Below are positions 42,433-48,944 of a stretch of DNA of 64,000 bases, in pieces. Origin of the DNA: JACTMZ01 sp044359955 (GTDB lineage: Bacteria > Verrucomicrobiota > Verrucomicrobiia > Chthoniobacterales > JACTMZ01); contig JBIKLF010000010.1 of NCBI GenBank assembly GCA_044359955.1, positions 1 to 64,000 of the forward strand, written 5' to 3'. A program made the position numbers and the translations under genes. Within the stretch, counting starts at the first letter, position 1; the number at the start of each line of letters is the position of its first letter. The notes below the pieces were generated by a model that did not search any database, was not told the DNA's origin, and saw only the letters and a program-made list of their open reading frames with translations.

Positions 42433-44346
42433 TCAGGCCCAACGGTCCGTCCGGAAAGGCGGGGCCGGCAGGCCGGCGGCGTTGTAGAGATTGCAGCCGG
42501 CCGGGTTGTCGGCCCAAGCGTAGCGCACGGCCAGCGGCCGGGCCACCGCGGGGCTGGAGACAACGACGGTGTCGCCTTCGATGACCGCCGCGGCGGGGAC
42601 AAAGCCGCAGTCGCCGCCGGCTATGACAAATGTCCGCAACGGGCCCCCGCGGGCCGCCAACCCGCCGCCGAGGTGCGCGAAACGGAGACGCATGCGGTCT
42701 CCTTCGATGGTCATCGAGCGGTAAAGGGGGCCCGACGGACAAACCGGCCGGCCGTAAGTCCCGGCCAGGGCCCACTGCGCCAAACGGGCCCCGACATCCT
42801 GCTTGTTTCGCGGATGGATGTCGGTCGCCTCCCCGAGATCGATGGCCACGGCCAGGCCCGTCGCCGGCTCGGAGAGCACCTCCGCTTGCGCCTCGCGCAA
42901 GCGCGCCCACGCGCTCTCCGGTTGGAAGTCCGCCTCCGGCATGAAATTCGCCAGCTGGACGACGAGAAACGGGAAGTCGCCGAGGCCGAAGTCGTGGCGC
43001 CAGCAACGGATCAGGTCGGTGAGCAAGCGGCGGTATTCGGAGGCCCGGCCGGCATTGGATTCGCCCTGATACCAGAGGGCGCCGCGCAGCGCGGCCGGCA
43101 CCAGCGGGGCGATCATCGAGTCATAGAGGATATACGGAGAGTTCGCGTTGCCGGGGCCGAGAGGGACGGCCGGCGGGGCAACCAATCCCAAATCATGCTC
43201 GACCCGGTAGAGCCAGCCGCCGGCGAGGGGGACCGGGGGCTCGGATTGGTCCGCCAAGGCGAGGCACATCGACGAGGCCGGGCCGATCATGCCGCCATCG
43301 CGGACGAAGGAGTAGGCCCGGACGGCCACGGTGTTCTTTCCTGCCGCGACCAGCCGGCCGGGGACGCGGTACTCGCGCTCGACGTTCCAGAATTCCTCCT
43401 CGAAGCCCGCGCCGGTGGCGCCGACCCGTTCGCCGTTGAAATAGGTGATGTCTTGTTTGTCCACGGCGCCGATCCGCAGGGCAAGGTCCCGGCCGGCCCA
43501 CGAGGCGGGAAGGTCGATCGTCTTGCGGAACCAGAGGACGCCGCTGTGGTTGTGGCCGAAGAACTGCCAGGCTCGGGGCAGCACCACCTCTTTCCAGTCG
43601 GACTCGTCGTGCGGCGGCCGGGCCCAGCCGGCGTGCTCGGCGGCGTTGCCCGGATCCGCCGGAAAAAAGTCGCTGATCGGGCGCGCCTCCTTCTTCGCGG
43701 CCCAGTAGGCGGGCGAGTTGACCTCCGTCTCGTAAGCGGCCACCCGGTCGGCGACACATGCGTTGCGCACCAGCCACTCGCGGCTGATCCAAGCCTCGAT
43801 GAAGGTGCCGCCGACCGAAGCATTGATGAGGCCGACCGCCACCCCCAGCTCGGCACGCAGCCGGCGGGCGAAATAGTAACCCACCGCCGAGAACTCCCCA
43901 GTGGCGGGCGGCGCGCAGCATTGCCATGACGCCGGCAGGTCCGCCCGGCGGCCGAGACGGGCCTCGCGCGGAACGGTCAGCATGCGCAGCAGGGGGTCCG
44001 CCGCGTTCGCCGCCTCCCGCTGCCCCGGTGCGCCGGTCTGCGTCATGGTCCATTCCATGTTGGACTGTCCCGACGCGAGCCAGACCTCGCCGACCATCAC
44101 GTCGGTGGATTCGGCCGTGCCACCGCCCTCCGCCGCCGCCGCCAGGACATAAGGGCCCCCGGCCGGCATGGGCGGCAGCCGCACGAGGAATTTTCCGTCC
44201 TCGCCCGCCAGACCGCGCGCCTCGCAGGGTCCCAAACGGACCGTCACCGGCGCCAAGGGCCGGGTCCAGCCCCACACGGGAACCGGCATTTCCCGTTGCA
44301 ACACCGCATGATCGCCGAAAAGGGCCGCCAGTTTCACGGGCTTCAT
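42433..44346 (-). CDS. Sialate O-acetylesterase-like SGNH hydrolase
   Basis: 637 aa. SGNH/SASA-type carbohydrate esterase: block I GQSNMEWTM with the catalytic Ser, LWYQGESNAG (block with Gly/Asn/Gln of the oxyanion hole) and AIDLGEATDIHPRNKQDVG with the catalytic Asp and His. A jelly-roll-type insert lies around residues 245-335 (VLWFRKTIDLP ... YRVPGRLV), as in verrucomicrobial and Bacteroides SASA proteins. It removes acetyl groups from sialic acid or other acylated sugars. No signal peptide is visible at ATG 44346, unusual for the group, so it may be cytoplasmic or the annotated start may be too late. Confidence 0.88.
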   Translation of the reverse strand: MKPVKLAALFGDHAVLQREMPVPVWGWTRPLAPVTVRLGPCEARGLAGEDGKFLVRLPPMPAGGPYVLAAAAEGGGTAESTDVMVGEVWLASGQSNMEWTMTQTGAPGQREAANAADPLLRMLTVPREARLGRRADLPASWQCCAPPATGEFSAVGYYFARRLRAELGVAVGLINASVGGTFIEAWISREWLVRNACVADRVAAYETEVNSPAYWAAKKEARPISDFFPADPGNAAEHAGWARPPHDESDWKEVVLPRAWQFFGHNHSGVLWFRKTIDLPASWAGRDLALRIGAVDKQDITYFNGERVGATGAGFEEEFWNVEREYRVPGRLVAAGKNTVAVRAYSFVRDGGMIGPASSMCLALADQSEPPVPLAGGWLYRVEHDLGLVAPPAVPLGPGNANSPYILYDSMIAPLVPAALRGALWYQGESNAGRASEYRRLLTDLIRCWRHDFGLGDFPFLVVQLANFMPEADFQPESAWARLREAQAEVLSEPATGLAVAIDLGEATDIHPRNKQDVGARLAQWALAGTYGRPVCPSGPLYRSMTIEGDRMRLRFAHLGGGLAARGGPLRTFVIAGGDCGFVPAAAVIEGDTVVVSSPAVARPLAVRYAWADNPAGCNLYNAAGLPAPPFRTDRWA

Positions 44347-44391
44347 CCCTAAGCGGGGACATTCCGGGGGTCACGCTTTCTTTGGCCCGGG

Positions 44392-44499
44392 TGCAATGTG
44401 GTGGATTGAAAAGCGGCGTCGAGCCGCCGCACTCCAAAAAAAACGTGGCCTGTGCTCAGGGGCGGCTGGCCAGGGTTGGCCGGAGTTGTTCGATGGGGC
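44392..44499 (-). pseudogene. Relic: 3' end of a DUF4143 ATPase gene with its trailing hairpin (family E, copy 1)
   Basis: Read on the minus strand, 44456-44497 encodes PIEQLRPTLASRP and a stop, against PVEQLRPTLTKRP and a stop in the intact gene at 46903. The hairpin AAGCGGCGTCGAGCCGCCGC and the surrounding bases down to 44392 also match those after the intact gene (46838-46945). Only the last 14 codons remain. Confidence 0.75.
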
Positions 44500-44771
44500 A
44501 GGTTGGCCGGCTTCGCCGAGATCTTGGCCTGCCGGCGATCAGGCCCGGGCCGAGCGTGCGGTTCAAGCCCGACCACGTGATGGCGTGGATTGAAGAGTGC
44601 CGGGACCAGCCACGGCGCAGCGGAGAGGTTGGCTCGGTATTCCGCCTCATTTTCGCGGACGGAGCCAGATCGAAAGCTCCACAGCTGCCCGGCAAAGCCG
44701 CCAAACCATTCTCCTACGATGATTCGCAAATCGAGGGTTGCTTTCGTCTGAAATATATTACATACTTCTGA
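44493..44771 (+). pseudogene. Possible remnant of an excisionase-type helix-turn-helix protein
   Basis: 92-codon frame. Its first part, LRRDLGLPAIRPGPSVRFK followed by PDHVMAWIEECR, resembles the second half of MerR/AlpA-like HTH_17 excisionases (LGLPxxRxGxxxRFxxxxVxxWIE). The recognition-helix half is missing and the frame starts within the DUF4143 relic, so the gene looks cut by that repeat. The rest shows no known motif. Confidence 0.3.
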
Positions 44772-44772
44772 C
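44746..44772. promoter_or_regulatory. Operator-like imperfect palindrome before the AbiE operon
   Basis: GTCTGAA, 13 AT-rich bases and TTCTGAC (6 of 7 pairs matched) end 17 bp before the AbiEi-like start at 44790; GATAAT at 44773-44778 could be a -10 box. AbiEi-type antitoxins are known to bind inverted repeats in their own promoters. Confidence 0.4.
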
Positions 44773-44789
44773 GATAATCTCCGTCTTCC

Positions 44790-45413
44790 ATGAAGAAACA
44801 CTCAAATTCCATCGACGCCGCGATCCTCGACCGTATCCGGTCCGGGCCGAAGGATCGCGTCTGGACGCCTGCGGATTTCCTTGATCTCGGTCCGCGTGCG
44901 GCGGTGGACAAGGCGCTCTCACGCAACGGCCAGTCCGGTCACCTCCGCCGCGCCGGGCGCGGGCTGTATCATATCCCCCGTCACGACCCCATTATGGGCA
45001 GCATTGGCCCCAGCTTTGACGGATGGCAGGATCTTCTGCGCCGGAAAAGCAACGGCGACATCTTTCCGACGGGCGCCCATGCTGCCAATGCCCTTGGATT
45101 GAGCGATCAGGTGCCGATGCGACCCTGGTATCTTACCACTGGTCGGAGCTGCCGTATTCGGCATGGGAAATCCGAGACCGTCCTGCGCCATGTTTCGCCG
45201 CGTTTCGTTTCAACGAAGAATCCGAAGAGCGCACGGGTGATCCTTGCCCTGCGCTGGATCGGCAAGCGATTCGTGGATGATGATGTGATTGCTAGGCTGC
45301 GCCGCCACCTCTCGCCAGCAGACCGCGCCAGTCTTACCGCCGATGCGGCATGCGCTCCCGCTTGGATTGCCGACATCTTCCGACGTGTCGCAACGGAAGA
45401 GCCCGTTTCTTGA
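44790..45413 (+). CDS. AbiEi-like antitoxin (DUF6088 family)
   Basis: 207 aa. N-terminal winged helix (VWTPADFLDLGPRAAVDKALSRNGQSGHLRRAGRGLYHIPR, shown as a run of short segments: VWTPADFLDLG, RAAVDKALSRN, LRRAGRGLYHIP). A C-terminal domain typical of DUF6088/AbiEi 'transcriptional regulator' proteins follows. It is the antitoxin and autorepressor of a type IV toxin-antitoxin pair. The toxin gene begins 1 bp after the stop (TGAGATG). Confidence 0.82.
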   Translation: MKKHSNSIDAAILDRIRSGPKDRVWTPADFLDLGPRAAVDKALSRNGQSGHLRRAGRGLYHIPRHDPIMGSIGPSFDGWQDLLRRKSNGDIFPTGAHAANALGLSDQVPMRPWYLTTGRSCRIRHGKSETVLRHVSPRFVSTKNPKSARVILALRWIGKRFVDDDVIARLRRHLSPADRASLTADAACAPAWIADIFRRVATEEPVS

Positions 45414-45414
45414 G

Positions 45415-46440
45415 ATGAATGCGTTTCTTCAACGGACGGCACAAGAACGCCTGGGGGCATTTCTGGAGGTTTCCCGCGTCACCCGGTTGGATGCCATCAG
45501 CGTCGAGAAAGACTTCTGGGTCTGCTGGACCCTGCGTGAACTCTTCACCCTGCCCGGCATTGGCGAACATCTCACCTTCAAAGGCGGCACCTCGCTCTCA
45601 AAGGCGTGGAAGCTCATCCAGCGCTTCTCCGAGGACATTGATCTCATCGTGGACAAGGAAGTGCTCGATTTCGGAGGCGATGCCGTTCCGGACAAAGCTC
45701 CCAGCAACAAACAGCGCAGGTTGCGTTTGGAGGCACTCATGGCGGCCTGCCGGGAGTGGGTGCAAGGCAGTTTGATGCCTGGCCTCACCGAGCGCATCCA
45801 AGCCGCTCTCGGCGACACCGGTTGGAAAATCGAGGTCGATCCCGACATGCCCGATGGTCAGTGCCTGCTGTTTCATTATCCGACGGTCTTCCCCGCCGGC
45901 AGTGCAGGTTATGTGCGCCCCGTCGTGAAGGTCGAACTCGGAGCACGCTCTGATGACTGGCCCCACGATGAAAAGGCGATCCATCCCTACGTCATCGAGA
46001 CCTTTTCCGCGTTCGCCCCGGACGCAGCATTCCAGGTCAGGGTGCTCGCCGCCGAGCGCACCTTTTGGGAAAAGGCCTGCCTGCTCCACGAAGAGACTTT
46101 TCGTCCTGCCGATAAGCCGCGAAAGCTCCGCATGGCCCGGCATTACTACGACCTTTGGTGCCTGCTCCAGGCCGGAGTCGGCGAGCGAGCGCTGGCCAAT
46201 ACCGCCCTCTTTCAGCGTGTCGCCGAGCACCGGGAAATCTTCTTCCGGCACTCATGGGTGGACTACTCCACCCACAAGCCCGGCACCTTCCGCCTCTCGC
46301 CGCCCGCAGACCATCTGCCCAACTGGCGCCGCGACTACCAGGACATGCTCGGGCCGATGTTCTTCGGTGATACACCCACCTTCGAGCAAATGATGACCGC
46401 AGCGACCGAGTTCGAGAAAACCTTTAATGCCACCGCATGA
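45415..46440 (+). CDS. AbiEii-like nucleotidyltransferase toxin
   Basis: 341 aa. AbiEii/AbiGii toxin fold: FKGGTSLSKAWKLI (G-G-T-x-L-x-K) and RFSEDIDLIVD (the metal-binding Asp-x-Asp motif) are typical of this DNA-polymerase-beta-type nucleotidyltransferase. The conserved KACLLHEE and RHYYDLWCLL follow. AbiE systems stop phage growth by inactivating the host translation apparatus; members can modify tRNA. The frame is open up to 45289 but ATG 45415 follows the antitoxin stop directly. The truncated hsdS starts at its end (ATGA). Confidence 0.87.
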   Translation: MNAFLQRTAQERLGAFLEVSRVTRLDAISVEKDFWVCWTLRELFTLPGIGEHLTFKGGTSLSKAWKLIQRFSEDIDLIVDKEVLDFGGDAVPDKAPSNKQRRLRLEALMAACREWVQGSLMPGLTERIQAALGDTGWKIEVDPDMPDGQCLLFHYPTVFPAGSAGYVRPVVKVELGARSDDWPHDEKAIHPYVIETFSAFAPDAAFQVRVLAAERTFWEKACLLHEETFRPADKPRKLRMARHYYDLWCLLQAGVGERALANTALFQRVAEHREIFFRHSWVDYSTHKPGTFRLSPPADHLPNWRRDYQDMLGPMFFGDTPTFEQMMTAATEFEKTFNATA

Positions 46441-46676
46441 CTGTCACCCTCCCATCCGTGTCATCGGTGAAATCCGTGGTTCCCAATCCCGCCTGGGCCT
46501 CCCTCCCGCTCTTCGACCGCACGGGGTGGAAGCGGGTGCGCTTTGGGGACGTGGTGGAGAATTGCAACGAGACTTGCGATCCGGCGGAGGCGGGGTTGGA
46601 GCGGTTTGTGGCGATGGAGCATTTGGAGCCGGGGTCGCTGCATGTGCGGAGCTGGGGGAATGTAGCGTGCAGGTGA
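46437..46676 (+). pseudogene. Truncated type I restriction specificity subunit (HsdS), 5' part
   Basis: 79 codons. After about 25 residues comes GWKRVRFGDVVENCNETCDP and then GLERFVAMEHLEPGSLHV, the typical start of a first target-recognition domain of HsdS (WKxVxFGDVV ... xRYVxLEHIxPGxL). The frame ends after NVACR. The next bases (GAGGGGTCAGATCTTGACAT at 46676-46695) begin a repeat-rich stretch, so at least 80 % of the gene is missing. The ATGA overlap with the AbiEii toxin means the toxin pair once sat inside a type I restriction locus. Confidence 0.75.
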
Positions 46677-46837
46677 GGGGTCAGATCTTGACATTTGACA
46701 CACCGCCGCCTGACGGCGGAAGCATCCGCCGCAGCGGACTCCGGCTATCAACCATAAATTACCCCCGGCCGTCTCCGCTTTGCTTCGGCTCTCAACGCCT
46801 TTCCAAAGTTTCTTGGAGGCTTGGAGCGCGGTCATGC
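46677..46837. repeat. Repeat-filled gap (family F copy and GGGGTCAGATCTTGACAT tag)
   Basis: 46757-46798 is the reverse complement of 63704-63745 with a few changes (GGCCGTCTCCGCTTTGCTTC core). 46703-46722 is a small hairpin (CCGCCGCCTGACGGCGG). No gene seen. Confidence 0.65.
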
Positions 46838-46945
46838 TGCAATGTGGTGCATTGAAAAGCGGCGTCGAGCCGCCGCACTCCAAAAAACGACGCGGCCTGT
46901 GCTCAGGGACGTTTGGTCAGGGTTGGCCGGAGTTGTTCGACGGGG
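46838..46945. repeat. Family E element, copy 2 (3' end and terminator of the DUF4143 gene)
   Basis: AAGCGGCGTCGAGCCGCCGC hairpin plus flanks, more than 85 % alike to 44392-44499. It includes the last 14 codons of the ATPase gene. On the minus strand the hairpin is preceded by TTTTTTGGAG and followed by TTTT, so it may end the ATPase transcript. Confidence 0.8.
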
Positions 46946-48045
46946 AGGAACTCGATTTCCAGATTTTTGATGCGACGGGTGTAGGGTTTGGTGATGTTGG
47001 GGGCGATGACGAGGTTGCGGCCGTGTTGGTAGGACTCGCGGAAGCGGGCGAGGCTGTTTGCTTCGAAGGCCTCGGCGTTCCATTTGGTTTCGAGCGCATC
47101 GACGCGGCTGCGGGTTTGCGGGATGACGAAATCGATCTCGCCGCCGGATTCGTCGCGCCAGAAATGCAGACGTGGCAGCGGGATGGAGAGCAGTGTGTCC
47201 AGCACCAGGTGCTCCCAGAGCTGTCCGCAGTCTTCGGGGCGCAAGCGGTCCCAGCCGCGGGCGTGGCAAATGAAACCGGTGTCGAATCCGTAGATTTTCG
47301 GACGGGCCAGCAACTCGCGCCGGCCGCCGCCTGAGAACGGACGCAGCAGACGGACCGCGTGCGTGGCTTGCAGCACTTCGAGCCAGCTCATCACCGTGGG
47401 CCGGCTCACGCCGGCGTGTTTGGCCAGGGAGGTAATCTCGGCGAGTCCGCCGCTCTGGCGCAGGATGAGTTCGACGAGCAAAAGGAAGGCGCTTCTTTTT
47501 TCGACGCGGAAAAGCTCCTGCACATCGCGCGCGAAGTAGGAGTCGAGCCATTCGGCGTAGAATTCCCAGTCGGGTGCGGCGGACAACAAGGCCGGGGGCA
47601 GACCGCCGCGCAGCAAGCGGACCTTGAGGTCTTGGATACCGAAGGCGGGAAGTTCTTCCACCAGCACGGGCTCGAGAACAACCGAGCGTTTGCGTCCGGT
47701 CAGGGTGTCGCGGAATTTGCGGGTCGCGGCCAGCGTGGAGGATCCGGTGGCCAGGATTTTCAATTCAGGAAAGGCATCGGTGGCGATCTTCAGCACGCGG
47801 CTGGGGTCGGGTAATTGGTGGACCTCGTCGAGGATCACGAGGGGTTTGCTCACGGCCCGGAAGAACGCTTCCGGGTCGGCGAGACGTGCGGCTTCGGCCG
47901 GCAGGTCACAGTTGAGGAATTCCGCGTCACCGAACTCCTTGGCGAGGACGGTTTTCCCAACGCGCCGTACGCCGGCCAGCCAGACCAGAGGGACTTTGCT
48001 CCAAGCGGCCGCAAGGCGCTGTTTCCAGAGAGGACGGTCGATCAT
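46903..48045 (-). CDS. AAA ATPase with DUF4143 domain
   Basis: 380 aa, paralogue of the gene at 15030. AAA_14 part: GVRRVGKTV (Walker A), LVILDEVHQLPDPSRVLK (Walker B), LATGSSTLA. Middle winged helix: ITSLAKHAGVSRPTVMSWLEVL. DUF4143 end: GGEIDFVIPQTRSRVDALETKWN, again a PD-(D/E)xK-like strand pair. Function unknown; ideas in the literature range from toxin-antitoxin-like regulation to mobile-element-borne ATPases. A 9-bp inverted repeat stands 10 bp upstream of its start and a strong hairpin covers its 3' end. A relic of the same 3' end is present at 44392. Confidence 0.88.
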   Translation of the reverse strand: MIDRPLWKQRLAAAWSKVPLVWLAGVRRVGKTVLAKEFGDAEFLNCDLPAEAARLADPEAFFRAVSKPLVILDEVHQLPDPSRVLKIATDAFPELKILATGSSTLAATRKFRDTLTGRKRSVVLEPVLVEELPAFGIQDLKVRLLRGGLPPALLSAAPDWEFYAEWLDSYFARDVQELFRVEKRSAFLLLVELILRQSGGLAEITSLAKHAGVSRPTVMSWLEVLQATHAVRLLRPFSGGGRRELLARPKIYGFDTGFICHARGWDRLRPEDCGQLWEHLVLDTLLSIPLPRLHFWRDESGGEIDFVIPQTRSRVDALETKWNAEAFEANSLARFRESYQHGRNLVIAPNITKPYTRRIKNLEIEFLPVEQLRPTLTKRP

Positions 48046-48054
48046 TGAAGGTCA

Positions 48055-48084
48055 ACTTTACATCTAACGCGGAGAATGTAAAGT
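48055..48084. promoter_or_regulatory. Inverted repeat upstream of the DUF4143 ATPase gene
   Basis: ACTTTACAT, 12 bp, ATGTAAAGT: exact 9-bp arms, 10 bp before the ATG (48045, minus strand). Likely an operator; the start-proximal arm would lie near the transcription start. Confidence 0.5.
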
Positions 48085-48142
48085 CTGCTTTCGTTCGTTG
48101 GTGGAGTTGCTGGGGCACATTGCGGCGGCTGAGGGGCTGGGG

Positions 48143-48178
48143 AAAAGCGGCGTCGAGCCGCCGCACTCCAAAAAAAAC
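48143..48178. repeat. Family E hairpin, copy 3
   Basis: AAGCGGCGTCGAGCCGCCGC followed by ACTCCAAAAAAAA; only the hairpin core is shared, not the ATPase codons. Confidence 0.8.
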
Positions 48179-48226
48179 GCGCCCCGGTTTCCCGGGGCGC
48201 GTGTGATTTCTAACGAGACGGTCCGT

Positions 48227-48358
48227 TTAGCAGCAGCCGGCAGCGCAGTCGCAGGGGCAGCATTGGCCGCCGCAGTCGGTGCACTTGCAGGCTTCTTTCG
48301 CCGTGACCGTGAAGGACAGGGCGAGGACCGCCAGGATTGCGAAGAGGAATTTTTTCAT
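48227..48358 (-). CDS. Small secreted cysteine-rich protein
   Basis: 43 aa. The signal peptide MKKFLFAILAVLALSFTVTA is followed by a mature part of only about 23 residues, ACKCTDCGGQCCPCDCAAGCC at its core, in which nine are Cys (24, 26, 29, 33, 34, 36, 38, 42, 43). Density and C-x-C/CC pattern look like metallothioneins, but the signal peptide would place it outside the cytoplasm. GGAG lies 9 bp before the ATG. It follows another Cys-rich secreted gene after 76 bp on the same strand. Likely roles: metal binding or a disulfide-knotted peptide. No known family was recognised. Confidence 0.72.
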   Translation of the reverse strand: MKKFLFAILAVLALSFTVTAKEACKCTDCGGQCCPCDCAAGCC

Positions 48359-48434
48359 TTTGATATTCTCCGTTGAGGTTTCGTTCCAAGGTTCCCTCAG
48401 CCAACGAGGACGGAAGCCGACGCTGAGTGAGCCC

Positions 48435-48740
48435 TCAGGCTCGCGGCGGGGGAACGGGCGGACGTGAGGTCCGCACAACGTAGGAGTCATCGGTCAGTTG
48501 CACGCAGGGCGAACTGCCGGGCGAGAAAATCGCGAGCTTTTGTCCGGCGGGGATCATCACGGATGACACGCCCGGAGCTTGGCAGGAAAGGGGCGGACAG
48601 GGGCAAGCCGTGGCACAGCAGGCCGGATCGGTCTCGCAGCAGGCGGAGGCGCAAACTTCCGGCGCGGGGACCGTGACCGCGGAGGCCATGGGCGCCATGG
48701 CCAAGGAGGCGAGCAGGGCGAGGAGGGCGGCTGCTTTCAT
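48435..48740 (-). CDS. Secreted cysteine-rich protein, second of a pair
   Basis: 101 aa. Signal peptide MKAAALLALLASLAMAPMASA; then a Cys cluster from residue 30 to 53 (C, CC, CC, C, C, C in VCASACCETDPACCATACPC and LSC) with Pro spacers. A 48-residue tail without cluster follows (SVMIPAGQKLAIFSPGSSPC ... RPPVPPPR). Cys 79 is the ninth. It is upstream of the 43-aa Cys-rich gene, on the same strand. The tail looks like a small folded or anchoring part. No classical Shine-Dalgarno is visible before ATG 48740. Function unknown; metal capture in the envelope is a guess. Confidence 0.65.
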   Translation of the reverse strand: MKAAALLALLASLAMAPMASAVTVPAPEVCASACCETDPACCATACPCPPLSCQAPGVSSVMIPAGQKLAIFSPGSSPCVQLTDDSYVVRTSRPPVPPPRA

Positions 48741-48781
48741 TGAGGGCAACGTAGTCCATGAGGTGGGGTTGTCAATGAGGA

Positions 48782-48803
48782 GTCCCTGAACCCGCGCGCG
48801 GCG
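48782..48803. repeat. Family D fragment fused to element A4
   Basis: GTCCCTGAACCCGCGCGCGG, the left end of family D, runs straight into the GGTAGGG of the 66-bp element. Confidence 0.75.
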
Positions 48804-48869
48804 GGTAGGGGCACGCGGCTCGCGTGCCCGTGGCGAAGGTGGCGGACGAGTGGGCCGCTCATCCCTACC
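48804..48869. repeat. 66-bp three-stem element, copy A4
   Basis: First hairpin intact (GGGCACGCG/CGCGTGCCC); second hairpin slightly decayed (GGACGAGTG/CGCTCATCC). It lies 75 bp before mrpA. Confidence 0.88.
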
Positions 48870-48944
48870 TGACGAGTGATCCGGTGTGCCTTGACTTGGG
48901 GGCTTTGTTCCCGCCCAATTCGCGGGTTCCTCTCGGAAACAGCC

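Noticed and set aside
42322..43929. A 535-codon open frame opposite the SASA esterase gene
   Set aside because: No motif, and the opposite strand encodes a full esterase with all catalytic blocks.
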